A DNA stretch of 64,000 bases from Natronorubrum halalkaliphilum (GTDB lineage Archaea > Halobacteriota > Halobacteria > Halobacteriales > Natrialbaceae). Position 1 is the stretch's first letter. Each line of letters begins with the position of its first letter. Under the pieces are notes generated by a model. That model was not told the DNA's origin. It searched no databases and saw only the letters and a program-made list of their open reading frames with translations. The stretch spans positions 161,513-225,512 of the forward strand of contig NZ_WUYX01000038.1 of assembly GCF_009834785.1 (NCBI RefSeq), read 5' to 3'. Made by a program: the position numbers and the translations under genes. Positions 43,515-52,420 of this stretch are shown here, in pieces.

Positions 43515-45083
43515 TCAGCTGAATTTCTGGACCGTCACGTCGAGCGTATCGAGGTCGACGATCGGTGCGTAGCCCGCGTCCGGGTCGATGTTGACGCTCT
43601 TCTGGAAGTCCGTCTGGGCCTGCCAGCAGCCGGAATTGATCGCGAGCACGTCGTGGTACTTCCCGAAGCCGAGTTTGTGGACGTGGCCGGTGTGGAAGAT
43701 GTCGGGAACCTCCTCCATGATGAGGTGGTCCTTTTCTTCGGGTGCAAGACGGGTGTGGCCGCCGAACTGCGGGGCGACGTGGCGTTTTTTGAGCAGTTGG
43801 AACATCGCCTTGTGCGGATCGTCGTAGCTCGCCTTCTCCTCGGGGAGTTCCGCGATGACCTCGTCCAGCGAGACGCCGTGGTACATCAACACGGAAACGC
43901 CCTCGAGCGTCACCGTCGACGGGTTGCTCACGATCTGTGGATCGTGGGCCGACATGATCTCCCGGAGATCCTCGTCGAACCCGGGTTGGGGTTCGGCGAG
44001 GCGAACGGCGTCGTGATTACCCGGAATCATGACGATCTCGATGTCGCCGGGGACCTGCTTGAGGTACTCGTTGAAGACCTCGTACTGGTCGTAGATGTCG
44101 ACGATGTCGAGTTCCTCGTCCTGATCGGGGTAGATCCCGACGCCTTCAACCATGTCGCCGGCGATCAGCAGATACTCGACGTGTTGGGCCTGCTCCGTGT
44201 GGAGCCAGTCGGCAAATCGGTTCCAGGCGTCGTGCATGAACTCCTGGCTGCCCACGTGGACGTCGCTGATCAGCGCCGCCTGCACGTGACGATCCGCCGT
44301 CGACGGCTCGTGGGTTCGCGGCACGTCCGGGAAGTACATCGAGTCGACGAAGGCGATCCCCGAATCGTCGGCGAGGGTCCCCTCCATCGCCAGCACCTCG
44401 TCACAGAGCAGTTCCGCGACCAGATCCGCGTACTCCCGATCTTTCATCACCAGCCACGGGAACGTCCCGGTCGCGTCCTCGAGTTCGATCAACCAGTGGC
44501 CGCTGGCCGTCGATCGGATATCGTTGACCAGCCCGACCATTCCGGCCTCGCTGCCGCCCGGCATGTTCTGAATCGCCGTCGCCGGCCGGTGATTGACCCG
44601 CCCCCGAAGTTTCGATCCCAGTCGCTCGAGGCGATCCCGAAAGACGGAGACGAAGTCACTGTACTCGCCCGTCCCCGTACTCTCGCCGGTCATATCGCCC
44701 GTAATCTCGAGCGATCGCAGTTCGGGATCGACCGAACGGTCGGCGGTCGTCTCCCCCTTCGTTTCAACTGGATCGCCCCCCTCCACGGCTGACGAATGAG
44801 TCGCGGATTCTCCAGTTGAAACAGAGGGGTCTTCCGAATCGGGTTGAGACGGCGGCTCCTGCCCGCCCGCTGGCGGTTTCGCGCTGGAATCGGCGGCCGA
44901 AAGGGCCGCTTCCACGTGGTCGGTTCGCACGACCAGCGCAGTTTCCGGGAGGTCGTCGACGAGGCGCTCGAGGGTCGCCTCCGGGTTGTCGGCCGACGCG
45001 AGTTTGGTTACGGCTTCGCGTTCGGCGTTGTAACCGCGGCTGGTGAGTTCGCTGACGATCCGGGCTGGTCCCTCGAGTGGCAC
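43515..45083 (-). CDS. polB: DNA polymerase D small subunit (DP1, calcineurin-like 3'-5' exonuclease)
   Basis: The 522-residue small subunit of the archaeal replicative polymerase PolD. The C-terminal half is a metallophosphoesterase with metal ligands DVHVGS, AGDMVEGVG, IPGNHDAVRL and a terminal GHVHKLGFG. The middle part is an OB fold (about 180-270). Residues about 65-140 are a Ser/Glu/Thr-rich disordered linker between the N-terminal helical domain and the OB fold. In DNA terms this linker carries two ORB-like boxes (44753-44772 and 44809-44831). The gene starts with GTG at 45083. It is divergent from the signal peptidase gene. Its place near oriC1 fits replication genes clustering. Confidence 0.94.
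   Translation of the reverse strand: MPLEGPARIVSELTSRGYNAEREAVTKLASADNPEATLERLVDDLPETALVVRTDHVEAALSAADSSAKPPAGGQEPPSQPDSEDPSVSTGESATHSSAVEGGDPVETKGETTADRSVDPELRSLEITGDMTGESTGTGEYSDFVSVFRDRLERLGSKLRGRVNHRPATAIQNMPGGSEAGMVGLVNDIRSTASGHWLIELEDATGTFPWLVMKDREYADLVAELLCDEVLAMEGTLADDSGIAFVDSMYFPDVPRTHEPSTADRHVQAALISDVHVGSQEFMHDAWNRFADWLHTEQAQHVEYLLIAGDMVEGVGIYPDQDEELDIVDIYDQYEVFNEYLKQVPGDIEIVMIPGNHDAVRLAEPQPGFDEDLREIMSAHDPQIVSNPSTVTLEGVSVLMYHGVSLDEVIAELPEEKASYDDPHKAMFQLLKKRHVAPQFGGHTRLAPEEKDHLIMEEVPDIFHTGHVHKLGFGKYHDVLAINSGCWQAQTDFQKSVNIDPDAGYAPIVDLDTLDVTVQKFS
44753..44772 (-). promoter_or_regulatory. ORB-like origin recognition box inside polB (left)
   Basis: On the minus strand this reads ATCCAGTTGAAACGAAGGGGG (one base beyond the box), a close match to the haloarchaeal ORB with its G string. 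It is inverted to the second box 36 bp away. It codes for linker residues about 104-110 of DP1. Confidence 0.55.
44809..44831 (+). promoter_or_regulatory. ORB-like origin recognition box inside polB (right)
   Basis: TCTCCAGTTGAAACAGAGGG with a following GTC, again dyad plus G string. The pair is oriented like the boxes in the origin, with dyad ends facing inward. It codes for DP1 linker residues about 84-92. Confidence 0.55.
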
Positions 45084-45216
45084 ACACCTCGCATTCGCGA
45101 CCGGGGAGAAAAGGGTAACGTAAATCGGCAGCCGAGCGGTGGTGCCGCGGAGTCCCCGACTCGATTCGATTGCCGGAGCAGAAGGTTGATTGTTGGCCCC
45201 GGCAAAACGGGTGACG

Positions 45217-46212
45217 ATGAGCGGTTCCAGCCCCGGTGACCCCCCTGACGATCCCGATGACAGCGACGACCGCGTCCGGGATCGACGGGACAGAGACGGA
45301 CGCGACGACCGAACTCCACCCGGGGATCCCTCGACGGCGCCCGAAGCGACGACTGAGTCCGAATCCGAAGCCGGGTTCGAATCCGGATCCGAGCCTCAGC
45401 CCCGGGCCCGGTCTCGGGCCGACGACGTCACGATCGAGGACGACGGCGTCGTTCGCTGGTTCCTAAAGACCGAAGACGGCACCGTCGTTATGGCTCGCGA
45501 CGTTCTGAGTAGCGTCGCTATCGTCGCAGTCATCGGTCTCGTTCTCTTCGGACTCAGCGGGGTTTGGCCGCCGCTGGTCGCCGTCGAGAGCGGGAGCATG
45601 GAGCCGAATATGGAACGGGGCGATCTGATCTTCGTCGTCGACGACGACCGCTACGCCGGCGACAACCCCGTCGAGGGAACCGGCGTAGTCACGTTCGAGA
45701 ACGGCCACGAAAGCGGTCACGAGAAGTTCGGCGAGGCCGGAGACGTCATCGTCTTCAAACCGAACGGTGACGATCATCAGACGCCGGTGATACACCGAGC
45801 CCAGTTCTGGGTCGAAGAGGGAGAAAACTGGGTCGACACCAAGGCCGACGACGCGGTTATCGGCGAAGCTACCTGTGGCGACGTCCAGACCTGTCCCGCA
45901 AACCACGACGGGTTCATTACGAAGGGCGACGCCAACAACGGCTACGATCAGTACGGAAACGGGATCAGCGACGTCGTCAGGCCGGAGTGGGTCACCGGCA
46001 AAGCGATGATTCGAGTTCCGTGGCTGGGCCACGTCCGGCTCACTTTCGACGAAATTCTCGGCGAGACGGGCGTCCAGTCCCCGATACTCGAAGACAATCC
46101 GGTACCTGTCGGTCCGGACTCACCAGCTCTGCAGGCCGGACTCGCCGGCGCGACCGGACTCGCCGGAACCAGTGCGGGCGTCGCCGTTGCTATCGGTCGG
46201 TATCGGAGCTGA
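45217..46212 (+). CDS. Signal peptidase I (archaeal, S26 family)
   Basis: A 331-residue membrane serine peptidase that removes Sec signal peptides. The first 75 residues are a disordered Asp/Arg/Ser-rich cytoplasmic tail. A transmembrane helix spans about 98-116, followed by the catalytic domain: Ser127 in VESGSMEPN, the archaeal His in PVIHRAQF, and GDLIFV. The archaeal Ser-His-Asp arrangement fits, with the Asp in ITKGDANNGYDQYG. A second hydrophobic segment near the C-terminus (about 305-325) is a probable second anchor. The ATG at 45217 is preferred to an upstream in-frame start. The gene is divergent from polB. Confidence 0.9.
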   Translation: MSGSSPGDPPDDPDDSDDRVRDRRDRDGRDDRTPPGDPSTAPEATTESESEAGFESGSEPQPRARSRADDVTIEDDGVVRWFLKTEDGTVVMARDVLSSVAIVAVIGLVLFGLSGVWPPLVAVESGSMEPNMERGDLIFVVDDDRYAGDNPVEGTGVVTFENGHESGHEKFGEAGDVIVFKPNGDDHQTPVIHRAQFWVEEGENWVDTKADDAVIGEATCGDVQTCPANHDGFITKGDANNGYDQYGNGISDVVRPEWVTGKAMIRVPWLGHVRLTFDEILGETGVQSPILEDNPVPVGPDSPALQAGLAGATGLAGTSAGVAVAIGRYRS

Positions 46213-46383
46213 ATGCTATCGTGTGGGTACCTGTTCTGCGTTCCGAACGACGGCCGAGTGCGGATAATCGGTCGACAACAGTCCGGCGAGGGAACGACTC
46301 GAGTTCTCACGATGGGCTCTCGAGCCCGCTCGAGCAAACTCGATCGTTCGATGGTCGGAACCGAGTTCGAGCGCGGCTCGCGA

Positions 46384-46827
46384 TCACTCGCCGGTCGTGA
46401 TTTCGAGTCGTAGATCCTCCCCGTCGCTGAGTTCGTAGCTCGTCGGATCGACCGTCTCGCTGTCGACGAAAAAGGTGAGTTCGGTATCGGGGTCGCTCCC
46501 GTCGTAGCTGGTGCCGTCGATCGTGACGACGTGATCGGTTCCCCGCTGGTCGTACCCGAAGTGAGGGAGAAGATCGATCCCCTCGGCGAACGTGACCGGC
46601 TCCTCGCCCTCCATGTACCAGTATTCGTCTCCCTCGTGGAAGTGGAAGTCGATCGACTCGTTGGCGGCGTGTTCGGACTGGTACCGATCCGCGGTGAGAT
46701 CGACCGGCTCGCCGTCGACGACGATGGCGATGGTTCCGCGCGCGTCGAGCCGTTCGTCGAAAATCATCGAACAGCCGGCCAACGGCAAGAGACTCGAGCA
46801 CGCGAGGAGGACCGTCCGTCGGTTCAT
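46384..46827 (-). CDS. Small haloarchaeal lipoprotein
   Basis: A 147-residue protein with a lipobox: MNRRTVLLACSSLLPLAGCS, the Cys at residue 19 being the lipidation site, with RR at residues 3-4 suggesting Tat export. The mature part is acidic: IAIVVDGEPVDLTADRYQSEHA, WYMEGEEPVTFAEGIDLLP, and SGxxxxD-type beta strands. I cannot name the family. Alternative ATG starts upstream (to 46887) would precede an unrelated stretch; the ATG at 46827 puts the signal at the N-terminus. It is convergent with the signal peptidase gene and its 3' end abuts a 170-bp gap from it. Confidence 0.75.
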   Translation of the reverse strand: MNRRTVLLACSSLLPLAGCSMIFDERLDARGTIAIVVDGEPVDLTADRYQSEHAANESIDFHFHEGDEYWYMEGEEPVTFAEGIDLLPHFGYDQRGTDHVVTIDGTSYDGSDPDTELTFFVDSETVDPTSYELSDGEDLRLEITTGE

Positions 46828-46956
46828 ACGTGCCCGAAGCCGGTCAGGATATATTGGTCCTTCGTTGTGCCCAGTCGCGTCGGCCACTCGGTTCTCGGTC
46901 AGCAGACGGGTCGAATTCGACGGGGGCTCGAGACGAACCAGAAGAGGGAGAAACGG

Positions 46957-48792
46957 TCAGTTCTCGAACCGGGCCTGTACGAACGGTTGGACGTCGTCGA
47001 TATCGGAGAGTCGGGAGTCCGACAGGAGCACGGCCTCAGTCTCTTCGAGTGGCACGGAGAGGCTGATCTCCTTGGTCCGGCCGTAACGGCCCTTCGAGAC
47101 GACGACGGCGTTGACGATCCCAAGCATGTCGAGTTCGCTGATGAGGTCGGTTACCCGGCGCTGGGTCAGGACATCGGCGTCGATTTCCTCGCAGAGCCGT
47201 TTGTAGATGTTGAACACCTCGCCCGTGTTGATGCTGTGGACGCCGTTTTTCTCGAGTAAGATGATCGAAAACAGGACGAGTTTGCTCTGGGTCGGCAGGG
47301 TCCGGACGACTTCGACGACGCGGTCGAGTTCGATCTTGTCCTGGGCCTGTCGGACGTGGTCCTCGACGATCGTCTCCGTCTGGGACCGTTCGGCCAGTTC
47401 ACCCGCAGTCCGAAGAAGGTCAAGCGCCCGCCGCGCGTCACCGTGTTCCTGCGCTGCAAAGGCCGCACAGAGCGGGATCACGTCGTCCGAAAGGGCGTTC
47501 GCCTTGAACGCGACCTCCGAGCGGTGCTCTAAGATGTCCCGCAGCTGGTTTGCGTCGTAGGGCGGGAAGACGATCTCTTCTTCGCCCAGCGAGGACTTGA
47601 CGCGCGGATCGAGGAAATCGGTGAACTTGAGGTCGTTCGAAATGCCGATGATCGACACTCGCGAGTTCTCGAGTTCGGAGTTCATCCGCGAGAGGTTATA
47701 GAGCGTGTCGTCACCGCTCTTTTCGACGAGTTTGTCGATCTCGTCGAGCATGATGACGACGACGCGTTCGTCGTAATCGACGGCATCGAAGAAGACGCTG
47801 TAGACCCGATCGGTCGGCCAGCCGGTCATCGGCACTTCTTCGAACGACTCCTTGTCGTCCTCGAGTTCCTCGATACGCGTTTCGACCGCACTACGGGAGT
47901 CGAACGGGGTCGACTCGAGCGGATGATCCGGCGGTAGGTCGCCGTCCGACGTGGCGGCCGTTTCGTCCGTGTGGCTCCCACTCGAGTCTCGTCGACTCGC
48001 CGAATCGACGAGGTCGATCGGCTCAGTGTCGTCGACTGAAGACCCCTCCGTTTCGCCTGGAGAATCGTGAGACGGAGTCGGGGTATCGGTTCCAGACGAA
48101 ACGGAATCATGTGTGTCATTGGCGTCCGCAGCGTCGCTCGACTGCCCAGTTTCGGGACCGCCGTTATCCTCGACTGCCGTCGGGTCGACCGACTCGGCCG
48201 ACGAGTCGTCGGCAATGTCGAACAGGTCGGACCCGGACCCCGAATCGGACTCCGGAATCGACCGGGCGGCGTCGTACTCCTCGAGGCCTTCCAGAAGCGT
48301 CTTCAACGATTCGACCCGGTCGTCGATTCGTTCCTTGTTCTTCTCGATGAACTTGTTAGCCAGCTGCGCGAGCACGCGATACTGGGTGTCGGTAACCTCA
48401 CAGTTGATGTACTCGACGTCACACGGGACGCTGTACTTCTGGGAGGTGCTCTCGAGTTCCTTACTGACGAACTTCGCACTGGCAGTTTTTCCCGTCCCGG
48501 TCTTTCCGTAGATGAGGATATTCGACGGCGTCTCACCGCGGAGCGCGGCGACGAGAATCGTCGCCATCTTATTGATCTGATCGCTTCGGTGTGGCAACTC
48601 GTGAGGGGTGTACGACGGTCGAAGAACTTCCTTGTTCTCGAAGATCGGTTCGCCGCTGAGAAGGTCGTCGAACAGTCCCTGATTCGATTCCTCGTCAGCG
48701 AGATCGGTCCCCTCGAAATTCGTCGAGAACCCGTTGGTATTGTCTATCTCGACCTCGTCTGAGCCTGTCGGTTCTGAATCGTCGTCTGACAT
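46957..48792 (-). CDS. orc1: Orc1/Cdc6 family replication initiator
   Basis: A 611-residue AAA+ initiator that binds ORB sites and loads the MCM helicase. Walker A GKTGTGKT (96-103), Walker B VVVIMLDEID, sensor 1 ISNDLKF and a C-terminal winged-helix (about 520-611, with RRVTDLISELDMLGIV). Most archaeal Orc1/Cdc6 proteins are about 400 residues; here an Asp/Ser/Thr-rich, apparently unstructured insertion (about 178-300) lies between the Walker A part and the Walker B region. The DNA of that insertion holds an ORB-like box at 48041-48063. It starts with ATG at 48792 directly beside the non-coding origin region. It is the likely initiator of oriC1. Confidence 0.93.
   Translation of the reverse strand: MSDDDSEPTGSDEVEIDNTNGFSTNFEGTDLADEESNQGLFDDLLSGEPIFENKEVLRPSYTPHELPHRSDQINKMATILVAALRGETPSNILIYGKTGTGKTASAKFVSKELESTSQKYSVPCDVEYINCEVTDTQYRVLAQLANKFIEKNKERIDDRVESLKTLLEGLEEYDAARSIPESDSGSGSDLFDIADDSSAESVDPTAVEDNGGPETGQSSDAADANDTHDSVSSGTDTPTPSHDSPGETEGSSVDDTEPIDLVDSASRRDSSGSHTDETAATSDGDLPPDHPLESTPFDSRSAVETRIEELEDDKESFEEVPMTGWPTDRVYSVFFDAVDYDERVVVIMLDEIDKLVEKSGDDTLYNLSRMNSELENSRVSIIGISNDLKFTDFLDPRVKSSLGEEEIVFPPYDANQLRDILEHRSEVAFKANALSDDVIPLCAAFAAQEHGDARRALDLLRTAGELAERSQTETIVEDHVRQAQDKIELDRVVEVVRTLPTQSKLVLFSIILLEKNGVHSINTGEVFNIYKRLCEEIDADVLTQRRVTDLISELDMLGIVNAVVVSKGRYGRTKEISLSVPLEETEAVLLSDSRLSDIDDVQPFVQARFEN
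48041..48063 (-). promoter_or_regulatory. ORB-like box inside orc1
   Basis: The minus strand reads TCTCCAGGCGAAACGGAGGG followed by GTC, near-identical in layout to the polB box. It codes for residues about 244-251 in the disordered insertion of the initiator. It may let Orc1 bind its own gene. Confidence 0.45.
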
Positions 48793-48805
48793 CCGTCGTA
48801 TACGT

Positions 48806-48827
48806 ACCCCCTGGTTTCGAGTGGAAC
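48806..48827 (-). promoter_or_regulatory. ORB 1 next to orc1 start
   Basis: GTTTCGAGTGGAAC with CCCCC on its left, i.e. a dyad with a G string on the minus strand. It lies only about 14 bp upstream of the orc1 start codon, so binding there would also repress orc1. Confidence 0.7.
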
Positions 48828-49485
48828 GCCGAACCGAAAACAGGAATTATCGGCCGTAGGTCGGCTCCCAGAGCCAATCTACTATTCCAGGGATCCGGTT
48901 CGGGTCCAGTTGATGCAAACGAAACAGAGGAAAAGCACGGTATTAAATTCTTCCCTTCAGTTCACGGCAAGCGTAGTGATGGTAGTCGGTTGTAACCAGA
49001 AACGATCTGTACCGAACGGTTGTCCCAGCGAAATAGTGTTTCACTGGCGCGTACGGGAAACGAGGGGTCCGTTTCGGGTCGATACTCGAAAGCGCGATCG
49101 GGAACGCCGACTCGACGAATTCCGTTGGCCCCGTATCAGTTCGGTCAATCTCGGTTGTGCCTTTCAGCGCGACAAGATACGTGATCGTCCATTGATTCGT
49201 TTGCTGGTGGTGTTTCCGGATCGGGTAAGTAGAGAACGGAACTGAAGAGGCGAATCGACCGACTCGCGTCTCGAGTTGAATGATAACGCGAGCGATCTGA
49301 ATAGACGCACTGCGAAAGACCGAACTTCGGGAGTGGAGCGGCGAGTTCGGCGGAAGCTGTTCCGATGAGGAATACATATTTCTGAGTTGTTTCATCGCCA
49401 TCGATGGACTGGGTTGAGGAGTGTGCTGACTGAGTCTGTGGTGTGTGATAGAGAGGAACATGATCCGTGGCACGACGATCTCTAG

Positions 49486-49513
49486 CCCCCCACCCCTTCG
49501 TTTCGAGTGGAAC
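49486..49513 (-). promoter_or_regulatory. ORB 2 (left arm of the origin core)
   Basis: GTTTCGAGTGGAAC preceded by CCCCCACCCCTTC. Its 26-bp core is the perfect inverted counterpart of ORB 3. Confidence 0.8.
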
Positions 49514-49806
49514 GCTCCGAGAGAGGGGGTGGGGGAGGAGGGGGTCTTTAGAAGGGGAAGTTTAAAGATAGTAGGTGAGAAACATGGTCCGTAGCATTAG
49601 CAAACCAAGGATTTTACTAGGTGGAGTGGTTGTTGTTACTAGTCCCTACTAGAACCCTCTCGATAAGCCCATCGAGTTACTAGATCCAGCTCTTTTCCCG
49701 AATTCCTTCGGATGACTACTCGAGTCGTCGGTTCAAGTCGAAATAGGGGTGTTTTTCGATCCACTCTCGGCCGTTTTCCGTCTCTCAACCCCCCACGGCC
49801 TCGACG

Positions 49807-49834
49807 GTTTCCACTCGAAACGAAGGGGTGGGGG
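49807..49834 (+). promoter_or_regulatory. ORB 3 (right arm of the origin core)
   Basis: GTTTCCACTCGAAACGAAG followed by GGGTGGGGG. It is inverted relative to ORB 2 about 300 bp away, with dyad ends facing each other and G strings facing outward, the usual haloarchaeal oriC1 geometry. Confidence 0.8.
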
Positions 49835-50152
49835 TGTTTCAGTCCCGGCCTAGAATGGGATAGATACACAATCAACTCGAGCAATAAAACTAGAACACCT
49901 AACCTTTAGTCGGCGGTCGATGAGACATGTTCACACGAGCCCTCAATTCTTTTTGGCTCTACTGCGGGAGGGGACTCCGACTTTCTCCGTCCGCTGATAA
50001 TAGTCTGTTACCTGCGTCCTATTACAACCGCTCAAATATTCTGAAGCTAACACGCCATCTATGACGAATCATCTACACGTTTAACGTAGGCTTAAGTGAA
50101 TCCAGTTTGTAGTACGCGCAACTGCACCCCGCGGTGCTGGAGGCCCCCAACG

Positions 50153-50791
50153 ATGGGATTATTCACAGAACTCAAAGATAGTATCTCTCGGGTTACGGAC
50201 CGCCTGTTTTCGGAACAGGAACCCAAACGAATCGGCATTTACGGTCCGCCGAACGCTGGAAAGACAACGCTTGCCAATCGAATCGCTCGTGACTGGACTG
50301 GTGACGCCATCGGTGCGGAAAGTCACATTCCACACGAAACGCGTCGCGCACGACGAAAAGAAGACGTCGAGATCGAACGGAACGGCAAGTCGGTAACCAT
50401 CGATATCGTCGACACGCCCGGTGTGACGACGAAAGTCGACTACGAGGAATTCACCGACGAGATGGAAGAAGACGACGCGATCCGTCGGTCTCGCGAAGCC
50501 ACCGAGGGTGTCGCAGAAGCGATGCACTGGCTTCGCGAGGACGTCGACGGCGTCATTTACGTCCTCGACAGCGCCGAAGATCCAATTACCCAGGTCAACA
50601 CCATGTTGATCGGGATCATCGAATCTCGAGATCTCCCGGTTCTTATCTTCGCGAACAAGATCGACCTCGACGAATCGAGCGTCAAGCGGATCGAGGATGC
50701 GTTCCCACAGCACAAGACCGTCCCGCTGTCGGCCAAGGAAGGCGAGAACATGGACGAAGTCTACGAGAACATCGCGGAGTACTTCGGGTGA
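50153..50791 (+). CDS. oapA: Era-like GTPase OapA (origin-associated)
   Basis: A 212-residue Ras-like GTPase of the Era/Obg type. G1 GPPNAGKTT (about 31-39), G3 DTPG, G4 NKID and G5 SAK are all present. It is the first of three co-directional genes next to oriC1, the haloarchaeal oapABC set; the gene names are recalled and tentative. These genes have been linked to origin function and, more recently, cell organisation; I cannot say which applies. A good Shine-Dalgarno-like GGAGG lies 9-13 nt before the ATG at 50153, so this mRNA has a leader. Upstream alternatives to 50096 are not supported. Confidence 0.85.
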   Translation: MGLFTELKDSISRVTDRLFSEQEPKRIGIYGPPNAGKTTLANRIARDWTGDAIGAESHIPHETRRARRKEDVEIERNGKSVTIDIVDTPGVTTKVDYEEFTDEMEEDDAIRRSREATEGVAEAMHWLREDVDGVIYVLDSAEDPITQVNTMLIGIIESRDLPVLIFANKIDLDESSVKRIEDAFPQHKTVPLSAKEGENMDEVYENIAEYFG

Positions 50792-50797
50792 GACTCG

Positions 50798-51199
50798 ATG
50801 CCAAAAGCAACTAACACGGACGATCCGGACGCTCCCGACGGCGTCCAGATCGATCTGATCAGCGGCGAACGCATGGATGGTATGGCGACCATGGAGAAGA
50901 TTCGGATGATCCTCGATGGCGTCCACGACGGGAACATCGTCATTCTGGAAGAAGGGCTGACTCCCGACGAGGAGAGTCGACTCATCGAAGTGACGATGGC
51001 CGAAATCAGTCCCGACGAGTTCAACGGCATCGAAATCGAGACGTATCCTAAATCCGACACGCGAGATTCCTCGTTGCTCGGCCGCATCATGGGCGGCGAC
51101 GAGTCGGAAGCAAAGCTCACGGTCATCGGACCGGCAAACCAGATCGAAACGCTTCACAAGGACGAAACGCTCATCAGTGCGCTCGTGTCTCGAGACTAA
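50798..51199 (+). CDS. oapB: DUF2073 family protein OapB (origin-associated)
   Basis: A 133-residue acidic protein, DUF2073-like: VQIDLISGERMDGMATMEKIRMILDGVHDGNIVILEEGLTPDEESRLIEVTMAEI, followed by LLGRIMGG and LTVIGPANQIETLHKDETLISALVSR. No enzymatic motif is evident. It starts 6 bp after the GTPase stop, and its own stop TAA overlaps the next ATG, so the three genes form a tightly packed operon. A function as partner of the GTPase is an inference. Confidence 0.85.
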   Translation: MPKATNTDDPDAPDGVQIDLISGERMDGMATMEKIRMILDGVHDGNIVILEEGLTPDEESRLIEVTMAEISPDEFNGIEIETYPKSDTRDSSLLGRIMGGDESEAKLTVIGPANQIETLHKDETLISALVSRD

Positions 51200-52320
51200 T
51201 GCCACACGAATGTACGAACTGCGGCCGGACGTTTCCCGACGGCTCCAAGGAGATGTTGTCGGGTTGCCCCGACTGCGGCGGGAACAAGTTCCAGTTTGCC
51301 CCCTCGGGAAGAGTGTCAACCGACTCGAATGCAGACGACACGTCGTCAAGATCGACCGAGTCACCCGCTGACACCGCATCCGATCCGGTTGATGAACCCG
51401 GGTCGGAACCCGAACTCAATCGAGATCCAGCCTCCGCTGGACCCGAACCCGGAGACCCCGACTCCAGCGGAACCGTCGAGCGCGCCGCAGAGACCGTTCG
51501 TGGATGGGTTTCCTCGAAGTCTGACCAGACCGAGACGTCTCCGCAGATCGATGGGGCCGGAACTGAGAGGGAGACGTCAACGACGCCGTCCGATCTCGAC
51601 CCCGACGATCCGACCGAATCGGATCGTCCGGCCGGCGGAAGTGACGGCTCGACCGACGCGAACCCGACAGCGGAATCGGATCGATCGTGGCCCTCGAGCG
51701 ACGATCGCTCCGAGTCGGCGGAACCGATTGAAACTGAAGCGTTTACGGAATGGCCGGACACGGCTCGCCGACCGGAAGATCGGTCGACGGCCCCGGACTC
51801 CGATACTAGGCCCGATACTGCAGGAAGGGAGCAGGCTACAGTCGGTACTGGATCCGAGTCTCAGTCCGAATCCGAGTCGAAGTCGGAGTCGGAGTCGGAG
51901 TCGATCGTCGGTCACTCGACGCTCGAGGACAGCGAAGATACGGCCCAGGCCGACGCACGAAGCGAGGTCATCTCTACTGACGATCTTCCCGGAACGGAAC
52001 CCGGTTCCAGTCGAAACGGCGACCGGGCTCACGCAGGCGACACGACCGGGACGGACAGCCCGGCTCCGGCCGATGGCGACGACGAACGACCGCCGGATCA
52101 CGACGGTCGTGTCGTCAGCGAACCGTCGGGCGAGAACCCGTCCATCGAAGAGCTCAGAGCGGAACTCAACGAGCAGTTCGAGAGCATTAAAATCGTCAAT
52201 CCGGGACAGTACGAACTCAATCTGATGGAGCTCTACAATCGCGAGGAGTACATTATTTCCCTGCAGGAGGACGGTCGGTACGTCATCGACGTGCCGGATT
52301 CCTGGCGTGACGACGAGTAA
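51199..52320 (+). CDS. oapC: Zinc-ribbon protein OapC (origin-associated)
   Basis: A 373-residue protein with a short conserved head and tail and a long disordered middle. Residues 1-35 form a zinc ribbon with two CxxC pairs (CTNCGRTFPDG and CPDCGGNKF). Residues about 40-310 are Asp/Glu/Ser/Thr/Pro-rich with a run of SESESKSESESES type. The C-terminal 60 residues (SIEELRAELNEQFESIKIVNPGQYELNLMELYNREEYIISLQEDGRYVI) are conserved and ordered. The ATG overlaps the OapB stop by 1 nt. It may bind DNA or a partner through the ribbon. Confidence 0.85.
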   Translation: MPHECTNCGRTFPDGSKEMLSGCPDCGGNKFQFAPSGRVSTDSNADDTSSRSTESPADTASDPVDEPGSEPELNRDPASAGPEPGDPDSSGTVERAAETVRGWVSSKSDQTETSPQIDGAGTERETSTTPSDLDPDDPTESDRPAGGSDGSTDANPTAESDRSWPSSDDRSESAEPIETEAFTEWPDTARRPEDRSTAPDSDTRPDTAGREQATVGTGSESQSESESKSESESESIVGHSTLEDSEDTAQADARSEVISTDDLPGTEPGSSRNGDRAHAGDTTGTDSPAPADGDDERPPDHDGRVVSEPSGENPSIEELRAELNEQFESIKIVNPGQYELNLMELYNREEYIISLQEDGRYVIDVPDSWRDDE

Positions 52321-52420
52321 TCCCGCTTCGACCACCGCGACGAGTCCCGCGGGCTGCCGGATTTCTCGCACGGGATGACATCGTCGTTTGGACACACCGT
52401 TAGTATCCCGTCGCTCGCAC

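Larger units (their letters stand above)
48793..50152. other. Chromosomal replication origin oriC1 region
   Basis: About 1.36 kb without a supported gene, flanked by orc1 and an Era-like GTPase gene, which is the conserved haloarchaeal oriC1 arrangement. It is much AT-richer than its surroundings. Three clear ORBs (48806-48827, 49486-49513, 49807-49834) are present, the last two inverted around an AT-rich stretch (about 49545-49745) that would be the duplex unwinding element. G-rich tracts (GGGGGTGGGGG, 49525-49542) lie beside the second box. Short AT-rich leader elements precede the GTPase gene. A 176-codon frame on the minus strand (48943-49473) is considered spurious. Confidence 0.85.

Noticed and set aside
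48943..49473. 176-codon minus-strand frame in the origin region
   Set aside because: Its composition is not acidic or GC3-rich like genuine genes here, it has no recognisable domain, and it occupies the non-coding origin between orc1 and oapA. Most likely a chance frame in AT-richer DNA.
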